This document shows positions 42,684 to 50,261 of a stretch of DNA of 64,000 nt, piece by piece. Each line of letters begins with the position of its first letter. The stretch's first letter is position 1. Position numbers and translations under genes: made by a program. The DNA is from Paenibacillus spongiae (lineage in GTDB: Bacteria > Bacillota > Bacilli > Paenibacillales > Paenibacillaceae), in the NCBI RefSeq assembly GCF_024734895.1, contig NZ_CP091430.1, positions 6,528,501-6,592,500 on the forward strand. Reading direction: 5' to 3'. The notes below the pieces were generated by a model. That model ran no database searches. It had not been told where the DNA came from and saw nothing but the letters and a program-made list of their open reading frames with translations.

Positions 42684-44114
42684 CTAACCGGTAGGGGACT
42701 GAGCTTCGGGCTTCCAGACAACCACGCGCTTGCCGGCATTCTCCAACCGCTCGACTGTCTTGCTCAGCGCGAGCTCGGCCGTATGATCCCAAACCTTCGA
42801 TTCGGTCAAATCGATATGGACCTCCTCCGCCTTGCAGCCGTATTCGATCCGTTCCTGGATTTCTGCCGCAGAGCCGAAGAACAGCTGACCTTGTATGCGG
42901 TAAGTCCGTCTGGAGCCGTTCCATTCGCTATGCACCTGCAGCTTGGACGCTTTCACCGCAAACCACACAAAGCTGATCAGAACACCCACCAGAACGCCAA
43001 TGGCCAAATCATGCGTCAAGATCACCGCGCCAACCGTCACGATCATAACGACTGTATCGCTGGCCGGTACGCTGCGGGGACGAAACACCGACTTCCAGTC
43101 AAAGATCGCGACGCAAACCATCAGCATGATGCCAACGAGCGCGGCCATCGGAACCAGATCGAGCAGGCTGCCGAACACGACGACCAGCAGCAGGAGAAAC
43201 ACGGCGGCAACGAGCGTAGACAGCCGGTTGCGCCCGCCCATCTTCACATTCAAGACCGATTCCGCGACGAGCGCGCAGCCCGCCATGCCCCCGAAGAAGC
43301 CCGCGATGAAATTCGCGATGCCTTGGCCGCGCATTTCTTTGTTCTTGTCGGTCTTCTCTCCGGTCATCTCATCCAATAAATTTTGCGTAAGCAGCGTCTC
43401 CGTGTAGCCGACAATCGCAAGCGACAATGCGTAAGGCAAAATAATCATGAACGTTTCCCATGTGAACGGCACATCAGGCAGCAGGAAGGCCGGCAGCGAA
43501 GCGTCAATCTTCGCAATATCGCCTATCCGCGACACATCCCCCATCCCCATGGCCCACACCGCAAAGGTCAAGAGCACTACCGCCACAAGAGGCGAAGGAA
43601 TCGCCTTGAAATAGCGCGGAAGGACATAAATAATGGCAAGCGTTACCGCCACAAGCGCGTACATCGTCCACGAGGCGCCGGAGAAATAACGGAGCTGCGA
43701 CATGAAAATGAGAATAGCCAAGGCGTTAACGAATCCCGTCAGCACCCCGTGAGGGACGAATTTCATAAGCTTGCCCAGCTTGAAGACGCCCATTAGAAAT
43801 TGAAGGACGCCGGTCAGAACGGTCGCGGCGAATAAATATTGAATGCCGTGCTCGTTCACCAGGGCAAGCATCAGAACAGCCATCGATCCCGCCGATGCGG
43901 AGATCATGCCGGGACGGCCTCCGAGAAACGTAATGACAAGCAGAATGCAAACGGTCGCATAAATCCCCACGGTAGCCGGCACGCCGGCCATGAATGAGAA
44001 GGCGAGCGAATCGGGAATAAGCGCCAACGTGGCCGTCATGCCTGCCAGCACATTCGCTCTGATGCCGGTTGTCCACTGCTCCCGCCACGATGATTGGCTT
44101 ATTATAGTTGTCAC
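42684..44114 (-). CDS. SulP-family anion transporter with STAS domain
   Basis: About 476 residues. Ten or more membrane segments start with the SulP signature (LALIPDSLAFSFMAGVPATVGIYATVC), and the transmembrane part carries GFFGGMAGCALVAESVLNVKMG. A C-terminal STAS domain follows (about 380-470; EEVHIDLTESKVWDHTAELAL). SulP proteins move sulfate, bicarbonate or other anions; bicarbonate is common in bacteria of this type. The start is uncertain: GTG at 44114 is the first plausible codon inside the family. The open frame continues into an intergenic repeat, which I exclude. Confidence 0.9.
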   Translation of the reverse strand: MTTIISQSSWREQWTTGIRANVLAGMTATLALIPDSLAFSFMAGVPATVGIYATVCILLVITFLGGRPGMISASAGSMAVLMLALVNEHGIQYLFAATVLTGVLQFLMGVFKLGKLMKFVPHGVLTGFVNALAILIFMSQLRYFSGASWTMYALVAVTLAIIYVLPRYFKAIPSPLVAVVLLTFAVWAMGMGDVSRIGDIAKIDASLPAFLLPDVPFTWETFMIILPYALSLAIVGYTETLLTQNLLDEMTGEKTDKNKEMRGQGIANFIAGFFGGMAGCALVAESVLNVKMGGRNRLSTLVAAVFLLLLVVVFGSLLDLVPMAALVGIMLMVCVAIFDWKSVFRPRSVPASDTVVMIVTVGAVILTHDLAIGVLVGVLISFVWFAVKASKLQVHSEWNGSRRTYRIQGQLFFGSAAEIQERIEYGCKAEEVHIDLTESKVWDHTAELALSKTVERLENAGKRVVVWKPEAQSPTG

Positions 44115-44142
44115 CTCATTTCGTAAATATAGACGGACTAGT

Positions 44143-44244
44143 CTAAATAAGTTGAACCATGGATTGGAACACAACCCGCTGCGCGGGAAGAATGTTCTAA
44201 CGGTCGCTCCACGCTTGTACCCTCCCACCGTTCATTTCATATAG
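44143..44244 (+). repeat. Dispersed intergenic repeat, copy C
   Basis: It starts CTAAATAAGTTGAACC and ends CGTTCATTTCATATAG. Its left 37 bases (through GGATTGGAACACA and CCCGCTGCGC) are nearly identical to the element at 46536, which lies in the opposite orientation. It sits directly upstream of the SulP gene. Confidence 0.75.
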
Positions 44245-44323
44245 CCGTTACTGTTCATCGCTTTGGTTAGCATACCCTCTCAGATATTCATGGTCAATGG
44301 AAAATTGCCAACCCAGAATATCG

Positions 44324-45826
44324 TTACGTCGGTCGTCGGCGGCCATGCAGACGAACCGTGAAGATGGAGCCTTCCCCTACACGGCTCTCCACTTCAATTC
44401 GGCCCCCGTGGATGTCGACGATGGACTTCGTGATGGATAAACCAAGCCCTACCCCTCCATATTGACGGGATCGTGACGTGTCCACCCGGTAAAACCGGTC
44501 GTGCAGCAGCGGCAGATGCTCCGCTTCGATACCCGGTCCATTATCCCGTATCGTAAGCAGGACCTCCTCCGGTGGCGAGGTATCCGCAGCAGGAAGGACA
44601 GACAGCTCGATGACCCCGCCGAGCGGATCCGTATGATCGATCGCGTTTTGGAATAAATTCAATACGACCTGCTTCATTTTGTCCGGATCGAACCAGCTTG
44701 CGATTCCGGCTGCCGTATCGACTCTCACCTTCCGGCTGCCGGCCAGTAGCCGGAGCTGAGGCTCCATCTCCCGCACCATATCCGCCAATTCACCCTCTTC
44801 CAGCTCCAGCTCGGGAGAACGGTCCAAGCGGGCCAGCAGCAGCAAATCGTTAACCAGCTTGATCATCCGCTTGGTCTCTCCTTGCATGCTGCCCAGCGCG
44901 CGGTGCAGCTGTTCGGGTTGGTGCGCCGCTCCTCTTAGCAGGATCTCGACGAACCCGTGGATGGACGTGAGCGGAGTGCGCAGCTCATGAGAAGCATCGG
45001 CCACGAATCGCTGCAGCCGATCATTGGCTTCCTTCTCCGCCTCGAAGGACATCTCCAGCCGTTCCAGCATGCCGTTGAAGGAGGCGGAGAGCCGGTCGAT
45101 CTCAATCTGTCCCTGCCGGTCGGACAAACGAATAGCCAGGCTCCCGGCATTCACATGTTCTACGGTCTGAATCATGCGGGATAGCGGAACCAGCGTTCTC
45201 TTCAACACGGGGACGAAGGCGGCCAAGCCAAGCAGCATGGCCAATAACGACAAGCCCAGGAATATGACCAGCTGGCGAACCAGCACATCGCGGATCGGAC
45301 CCGTGCTCACGCTTACCTGCGCAATACCGACCGCCGCCCCGCGTCCGCCTATAGGCTGAAGCACGACAAGATGCTCGGTTCCGTCTTCGCCCGTCACTCT
45401 TTCATACGTCCACCTTTTATCGGCAAGCACCCGCTTATAGCTTTCCGCCGATAGCTCCGGCGCTGAAGATTCCGCCGCATTCCCTTGAGACAGCACCTTA
45501 AACCGGCCGCCCGGGTCGATGAACGCCATCGTCGCGTCGGGTATGACCGGCATGCGGCCGCCACCGGACTTGAAGCTATCCTCCGCATGCTTGTCCGCAT
45601 CTTTCATCGACCGGATCCACATATCGGCAGGGAACGCCATTATTTGCCCCCGCAGACTCTCGGCTTTATTCCGAATAAGAGACTGGTCCATGAGCACGTA
45701 TTGGAACACGCCTATGAGCGCAAGAAGTCCGGCCATCACCAGCAAGGTGCGTGACAGCAGCTGCATTCGCAGCGAACCGGGGCGTACCATGCGGGAGAAC
45801 CATCCCTTGAGCCTCGCCGGCTTCAT
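44324..45826 (-). CDS. Sensor histidine kinase (HAMP, HisKA, HATPase)
   Basis: A 500-residue OmpR-partner kinase. Membrane segments lie at about 26-46 and 184-206 with a ~135-residue extracellular sensor between them. A HAMP domain follows (about 207-260). HisKA has the phospho-acceptor His280 in FVADASHELRTPLTSIHGF. The ATPase shows LFQNAIDHTD, IRDNGPGI and GGVGLGLSI. Its ATG overlaps the stop of the response-regulator gene by four bases. The signal is unknown; neighbours SulP and aldo/keto reductase are not evidently its targets. Confidence 0.95.
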   Translation of the reverse strand: MKPARLKGWFSRMVRPGSLRMQLLSRTLLVMAGLLALIGVFQYVLMDQSLIRNKAESLRGQIMAFPADMWIRSMKDADKHAEDSFKSGGGRMPVIPDATMAFIDPGGRFKVLSQGNAAESSAPELSAESYKRVLADKRWTYERVTGEDGTEHLVVLQPIGGRGAAVGIAQVSVSTGPIRDVLVRQLVIFLGLSLLAMLLGLAAFVPVLKRTLVPLSRMIQTVEHVNAGSLAIRLSDRQGQIEIDRLSASFNGMLERLEMSFEAEKEANDRLQRFVADASHELRTPLTSIHGFVEILLRGAAHQPEQLHRALGSMQGETKRMIKLVNDLLLLARLDRSPELELEEGELADMVREMEPQLRLLAGSRKVRVDTAAGIASWFDPDKMKQVVLNLFQNAIDHTDPLGGVIELSVLPAADTSPPEEVLLTIRDNGPGIEAEHLPLLHDRFYRVDTSRSRQYGGVGLGLSITKSIVDIHGGRIEVESRVGEGSIFTVRLHGRRRPT

Positions 45827-46509
45827 GGCAAATCCACCCGGTAACCCGCACCCCGAATCGTCCGGATGAGCCGGTGCTCGCGATCCTCTAGCTTCTCGCG
45901 CAGCGAGCGGACATATACCTCGACGATGTTATCCTCCCCGCCAAAATCATACCCCCACACTTGATCCAGAATTGTCGGTTTGCTGAGCACAATCCCGTGA
46001 TGGCTCACCAGAAATTTAAGCAGCTCATATTCCGTGGGAGAGAGCTCAAGCGTGCGCTCGCCGTAACGAATTTCCTTGCGCCGGTCATCGATCCGGAACG
46101 GCTCCGCAACGACTTCGCCGAACAGATGCGGATGATGGTTGCGCAGCCGCGCCTGGATGCGGGCCAGCAGCTCCGCGAAGCTGAACGGCTTGATCATATA
46201 ATCGTCAGCTCCCAGGGAAAGACCCTTCACCCGGTCGCCTACCTGTTCTTTAGCCGTCAGCATAATAATTCCGATGCTGCGCTCGCTCTCCTTGAGCCGC
46301 GCGCACAGCTCGAAGCCGTCCATGCCAGGCATCATGATATCGAGTACCGCAACATGCGGCCGGTATTCTTTAACCATTTCCAGCGCGCTTGCACCGTCCT
46401 GAGCGGTTAGTACCTCGAAACCTTCATTTAATAGCCCTAATTCAATAAATTGCAATATATTCGGCTCGTCGTCCACGAGTAAAATTTTGATTCCGTTCGA
46501 TGGCCGCAT
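45823..46509 (-). CDS. OmpR/PhoB-type response regulator
   Basis: A 228-residue regulator. The receiver has acidic VDDE (12-15), phospho-acceptor Asp57 (VAVLDIMMPGMDG) and Lys in DYMIKPFSF. The winged-helix output domain (about 130-228) has ELSPTEYELLKFLVSHHGIV and VEVYVRSLREKLED, ending IRTIRGAGYRVDLP. The ATG has GGAGGAGG upstream. First gene of the two-component operon. A dispersed repeat lies between its start and the aldo/keto reductase gene. Confidence 0.96.
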   Translation of the reverse strand: MRPSNGIKILLVDDEPNILQFIELGLLNEGFEVLTAQDGASALEMVKEYRPHVAVLDIMMPGMDGFELCARLKESERSIGIIMLTAKEQVGDRVKGLSLGADDYMIKPFSFAELLARIQARLRNHHPHLFGEVVAEPFRIDDRRKEIRYGERTLELSPTEYELLKFLVSHHGIVLSKPTILDQVWGYDFGGEDNIVEVYVRSLREKLEDREHRLIRTIRGAGYRVDLP

Positions 46510-46535
46510 CCCGTACCTCCTCCAACCCTATACTT

Positions 46536-46664
46536 GCTATATAAATTGAACGAAAGAAGGGTACAGAAGAGTGAAGCAGGAAGAATGATTCCGGAGCAGC
46601 GCTCGTAATAACATTCTGCCTGCGCAGCGGGATGTGTTCCAATCCTTGGTTCAACTTATATAGC
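46536..46664 (-). repeat. Dispersed intergenic repeat, copy D, with 16-bp terminal inverted repeats
   Basis: GCTATATAAATTGAAC at the left end and GTTCAACTTATATAGC at the right end are inverted repeats with one mismatch, 129 bp apart. The interior has no coding capacity. On the minus strand the first ~37 bases after the end match copy C almost exactly. This is the best preserved member of the family. Confidence 0.8.
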
Positions 46665-46739
46665 ATACTATATTATCGCTTCCAAACCTGAAATTCGGCT
46701 GAAAGAAAACTGAAGGCCGGCTGAAGGCCGATTGGATAC

Positions 46740-46784
46740 AAAAAAAAACGCATCCAAGGCAGCACGAATGCTGCCTGAATGCAT
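46740..46784 (-). terminator. Rho-independent terminator of the aldo/keto reductase gene
   Basis: On the minus strand AGGCAGCA-TTCG-TGCTGCCT with outer GCAT pairing, then nine Ts. Confidence 0.92.
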
Positions 46785-46793
46785 TTGACCAAC

Positions 46794-47732
46794 CTATTCC
46801 AGGATGAGCTCGATCTGACTTCTTACTTCCTCCGAGAGCACGATGCCCGATGCTTTGGCGTTCTCCGCCACCTGCTCCGGACGGCTTGCGCCGACCAGCG
46901 CGCTCGCCACGTTCGGCTGGCGAAGAATCCAGGCAAGGGCCAGTTGGCCTACCGTAATATCCAGCTCTGCGGCAAGGTCGGACATGGCGTTTACCTTCGC
47001 CAGCTTCTCCTCGGTAATGCCCTTGCCGACCCACTCCAGCTTTGCCGCGCGGCTGTCCGGCGGCAGATTGGCAGCCGATTTGTACTTGCCTGTCAGCAGA
47101 CCTTGCGCGAGCGGCGAGAAGACCACTTGACCGATGCCGTTGCGCTCGCCGAACGGAATGACTTCCTTCTCGATGTACCGGTCGAACATGTTGTAGACCG
47201 GCTGGTTCACAACGATGCGGTCCAGCAGGTAGCGGTCCGCAATGCCGAGCGCTTCCGACATTTGGGCTGCGGTCCATTCGCTTACGCCCACATACAGCAC
47301 CTTGCCTTGACGGACGAGGTCATCGATCGCGCGAAGCGTCTCATGGAGAGGCGTCTCCGGATCATGGCGGTGACAATAATAAATATCGATGTAGTCCAGG
47401 CCGAGCCGCTGCAGGCTGGCATTGCACTGCTCTATAATATGCTTGCGCGACAAGCCGCGATCGTTCGGCCCATCGCCCATCTGACCGAACACTTTCGTCG
47501 CCAGCACATAAGAGTCGCGCGGGAACGCTTTGATGGTTTCGCCAAGCAGCTTCTCGGCGGCTCCCCGTTCATAAACATTTGCCGTATCGAAGAAATTAAT
47601 GCCAAGATCGTAAGCGGTATGAATCGACTTGACCGCATTCTCGCGTTCCACATATCCGCCATATGTCAACCAACTGCCGAGGCTGATCTCACTAACCTTT
47701 AATCCGCTGCCGCCAAGTTTACGATAGATCAT
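46794..47732 (-). CDS. Aldo/keto reductase (AKR, voltage-gated K-channel beta-subunit-like)
   Basis: A 312-residue TIM-barrel NADPH oxidoreductase. AKR motifs appear in order: GSWLTYGG, NFFDTANVYERGAAEKLLGE (catalytic Asp and Tyr), VLATKVFG (Lys), DIYYCHRHDPETPLHETLRA (His), YVGVSEWTAAQM, and the cofactor-binding SPLAQGLLTGKY and ALVGASRPEQVAEN. The subfamily resembles Kv-beta/YghZ-type reductases of aldehydes and methylglyoxal. The ATG has AGGAGG. It is divergent from an HxlR regulator across 370 nt, a common pairing for aldehyde- or quinone-responsive control. Confidence 0.93.
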   Translation of the reverse strand: MIYRKLGGSGLKVSEISLGSWLTYGGYVERENAVKSIHTAYDLGINFFDTANVYERGAAEKLLGETIKAFPRDSYVLATKVFGQMGDGPNDRGLSRKHIIEQCNASLQRLGLDYIDIYYCHRHDPETPLHETLRAIDDLVRQGKVLYVGVSEWTAAQMSEALGIADRYLLDRIVVNQPVYNMFDRYIEKEVIPFGERNGIGQVVFSPLAQGLLTGKYKSAANLPPDSRAAKLEWVGKGITEEKLAKVNAMSDLAAELDITVGQLALAWILRQPNVASALVGASRPEQVAENAKASGIVLSEEVRSQIELILE

Positions 47733-47754
47733 GGTCGTCCTCCTAAAAGTTTTG

Positions 47755-47955
47755 TGGAGCTTAGCTTCCAGATTTTACTACGCAACAAAACTGGCTTCGT
47801 AAGCATACGCCTTGTTTTGTGAGAGTTATTCGCTTCAATCGAAGCGAAATCGAGCAAAACTGGCTTCGTAAGCATACGCTTGGTTTTGTGGAGCTAATTT
47901 GCTTCATTGAAAAAGTTAAACCGAGCAAAGCTTGCTCTGAAGGCACACGCTCATC
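47755..47955. repeat. Tandem array of ~70-bp units between divergent genes
   Basis: A 25-bp core (CAAAACTGGCTTCG then TAAGCATACGC) is identical at 47786-47810 and 47855-47879, and a degenerate version lies at 47926-47950. Between cores are related GTGGAGCTTA / GTGGAGCTAATTTGCTTCA stretches. Each core is flanked by CAAAAC...GTTTTG, so units can fold as hairpins. The spacing is regular, but units diverge and are long, so it is not CRISPR. Confidence 0.8.
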
Positions 47956-48104
47956 GGCGGTAACGGCTTCCAGGCTTCCCAGTACAAGACCTATTGTAAT
48001 CAGAGCTATATGAATTTTAAAGTAGTGAAATTTTTATCTCTATATTATAAGAAGTATATGTGCTATATTCTGTATACTTATGTTCATAGAAGGGGGCCTG
48101 TCTA

Positions 48105-48437
48105 ATGTCGGCTAGTAACTATGTACCCAAAGAGCCTACCGTTATCGATTGCAATATCGAACGGACCCTGCATGTTATCGGAGGCAAATGGGCTTTTCTC
48201 GTGCTTCGGGAGCTGTTCTGCGGGAAGAGAAGATTCGGCGAGCTTCAGCGGCTCATTCCGGCGGTGAGCCCACGGGCGCTGACCAGTACACTGAGGCATT
48301 TGGAGGAGCAGGGCGTCCTGGAGCGTCATGTCTTCCCGACGGTTCCCGTCACGGTAGAATATACGTTGACGCCTAAAGGCGAGGATTTGCATCAAATCCT
48401 CAAAGAGATGAAGCTATGGTCAGCTAAATGGACTTAG
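48105..48437 (+). CDS. HxlR-family regulator
   Basis: A 110-residue winged-helix protein: CNIERTLHVIGGKWAFLVLREL, then RRFGELQRLIPAVSPRALTSTLRHLEEQGVLER, a typical HxlR pattern with the conserved Cys16. Some members sense aldehydes, quinones or hypochlorite through this N-terminal Cys. It is divergent from the aldo/keto reductase, its probable target. Its last 14 bases overlap the end of the convergent kinase gene. Confidence 0.92.
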   Translation: MSASNYVPKEPTVIDCNIERTLHVIGGKWAFLVLRELFCGKRRFGELQRLIPAVSPRALTSTLRHLEEQGVLERHVFPTVPVTVEYTLTPKGEDLHQILKEMKLWSAKWT

Positions 48438-49269
48438 ATTGCTCTGCCCGCGCCCATCTCGCATCAATCAATTGAAGCAGCCACTGGCGCTCGCCGGGCA
48501 AATTTTCACGGAGTCTGGCCGCAGCCACCGGCAGCAGCCAATCGTCCAGCTTCTCCTGCGATGTGTCCGCTTGCATGAAATATGTATGCAGGTAGCTTCG
48601 GTTCAGCACCTTCTTCACGATATGAAGTGCAGGGATCAGAAGCTTGGGCAAACCCGGAGGGATGAACGGGCTGCTGAGCAGGATGCTTGTTCGGGCCACA
48701 TCTCCCAGCGGGTTGCCTACATAGGCGTCCGTCCAGTCAATGACCGCGGCCGATTCCCCGGCACCCCGAAGCAATATATTATCCGGATGAAAATCGCCAT
48801 GACAGATCGAGCTGCCGCCGGGCAGCTTCTCCATATACGCGCAAATCGCATCCGCTCTGCCGCCTAATACGGCATCGGACTGCCGAATCGCCTCGGCGAG
48901 CTTCGTTTTCTGCTCCGGCAGCCGCTGCCCCGTTCCGTCCGACCGGTGCATCCTTCCATGCAGCTGCGCCATCATTTTGCCATATGCCGCGGTCTTCCAT
49001 GGCTTGGAATTAATGAACTTAAGCATCGTGCGGCCTGCGACACGCTCATATACGATGCCGCACCTTCCCTCTGTCTCTACGATTCCGAACACGGCCGGAG
49101 CAGGGATGCCCGCTGAAGAGACAACCTTGCAGAGCCTGTCTTCATATTGAATCCAATTCAGAGGAATGGACGGATAGAAGAGCTTTATGACCCGGTTCAC
49201 GCCCCATTCGTATACTTCAGCCGTCATTCCTTTGCCGATCAGCTTGCCTTTTTCTACCTCGTTATCCAA
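48424..49269 (-). CDS. APH-fold phosphotransferase downstream of an ECF sigma factor
   Basis: A 281-residue kinase-like protein with the APH catalytic loop SSICHGDFHPDNILL and metal motif AVIDWTDAYVGNPLGDVART. The N-terminal lobe holds IGKGMTAEVYEWG (glycine-rich loop) and VIKLFYPS (ATP Lys). The TTG start at 49269 has GGGGGATACAGG upstream. It is 69 nt from the sigma-factor gene and probably co-transcribed, a link also known for some ECF loci that control antibiotic-modifying or stress functions. The substrate is unknown. Confidence 0.88.
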   Translation of the reverse strand: MDNEVEKGKLIGKGMTAEVYEWGVNRVIKLFYPSIPLNWIQYEDRLCKVVSSAGIPAPAVFGIVETEGRCGIVYERVAGRTMLKFINSKPWKTAAYGKMMAQLHGRMHRSDGTGQRLPEQKTKLAEAIRQSDAVLGGRADAICAYMEKLPGGSSICHGDFHPDNILLRGAGESAAVIDWTDAYVGNPLGDVARTSILLSSPFIPPGLPKLLIPALHIVKKVLNRSYLHTYFMQADTSQEKLDDWLLPVAAARLRENLPGERQWLLQLIDARWARAEQSKSI

Positions 49270-49338
49270 CCTGTATCCCCCTTTCCTGATTGCTGTGCAG
49301 ACATATAGCCACCGAATAATAGCTGCAGCACGATGACT

Positions 49339-49944
49339 TTAAATCAGCATCGATACCAGCTGTGAAGGCGGAGCAATGGGCCGTTCACCCATACTTATGC
49401 ACGCCCGTGTCCACCGCTCGACGGTCGATGCTTTTCCACGCGGGTAATCCGTCCCCTTCCCGTAAGGCTGCTTGTCCGCTCCATTGCGGAGCGTCTGCTT
49501 CGAACGGTGCAGCACCATCTTGACCGCCGGGACCGTACAGCCCTGATGCTGCGCGATTTCTTGATACGAATACCCGTACCACTCCGCAAGCAGCAGCATG
49601 TCCACCTCGCGCTCGGACAGTTGTTCGGTCAACCACTCCATAAATCCTCGAACGGAAGCATAGTTGGGATCATAATAAGACGCTTGAACCCCTTCCTCCA
49701 ACGGGACAAGGGTACCGCGGTTTTTCCGGTAAGCATCAATGGACAAGTTGCGGGCAATCTTGTACAGCAGCGAACGCGGATGGCGGAATGCGCCGATTTT
49801 GCGATAATGCTGAAATGCGCGCAGAAGGGAATCCTGGAACAAGTCCTCCGCTTCCCATTGTGTTGCACTCAAATACAGACAGTACGTCCACAGCCGGCTG
49901 AAATGCGGCTTCACGACTTCCTCGAATTCTTCCCGCACCCTCAT
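49339..49944 (-). CDS. ECF-type RNA polymerase sigma factor
   Basis: A 201-residue sigma factor. Region 2 contains FSRLWTYCLYLSATQWEAED, LFQDSLLRAFQHYRK and SLLYKIARNLSIDAYRKN; region 4 contains SEREVDMLLLAEWYGYSYQE and CTVPAVKMVLHRSKQTLRN. A basic tail of ~45 residues after region 4 is longer than usual. The ATG has GGAGGAGGAG upstream. Only the APH-fold gene follows; no anti-sigma factor is visible. Confidence 0.92.
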   Translation of the reverse strand: MRVREEFEEVVKPHFSRLWTYCLYLSATQWEAEDLFQDSLLRAFQHYRKIGAFRHPRSLLYKIARNLSIDAYRKNRGTLVPLEEGVQASYYDPNYASVRGFMEWLTEQLSEREVDMLLLAEWYGYSYQEIAQHQGCTVPAVKMVLHRSKQTLRNGADKQPYGKGTDYPRGKASTVERWTRACISMGERPIAPPSQLVSMLI

Positions 49945-50076
49945 GCTCTCCTCCTCCGATCATGCCATTCAAGCACAAGTGTAACAGAGCATTATGAATA
50001 AATGATTAAAACGACGAAGAGGGCTTCCTCCAAGCAGCCGACTCTGCTTGTGAGACCGCCCTCTTTCATCGCCTGC

Positions 50077-50239
50077 TTACCGTTCATAGGCAAAGCAGCA
50101 GCCTGCTTCACCTATCCGCAGCTTGCTGCCCTTCAGTGCGTATTCACCGGAGACGAGCACCTCATGCTCCCCGCGAATCGCATCGACGAAGCTCTTGTCT
50201 TAATTCGTAAGGCGCGGCGGCAGCTCCACCGAAGGCCAT
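50077..50239 (-). pseudogene. Possible 3' remnant of a longer gene
   Basis: Downstream of the TIM-barrel gene, two minus-strand frames join as MAFGGAAAAPYELRQ, then SFVDAIRGEHEVLVSGEYAL and KGSKLRIGEAGCCFAYER with a stop at 50077. The second piece looks like a genuine protein end. A one- or two-base indel near 50195 separates them. It may be a decayed gene end; evidence is limited. Confidence 0.35.
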
Positions 50240-50261
50240 AAGAATCATTCACTGCCCAACG

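Noticed and set aside
44115..44228. N-terminal extension of the SulP frame (MGGYKRGATVRTFFPRSG...)
   Set aside because: It translates the dispersed repeat at 44143-44244 and is not SulP-like; no ribosome binding site supports it.
47755..47955. Possible CRISPR array
   Set aside because: Only three diverged units of about 70 bp with similar text between cores; no distinct spacers and no cas genes.
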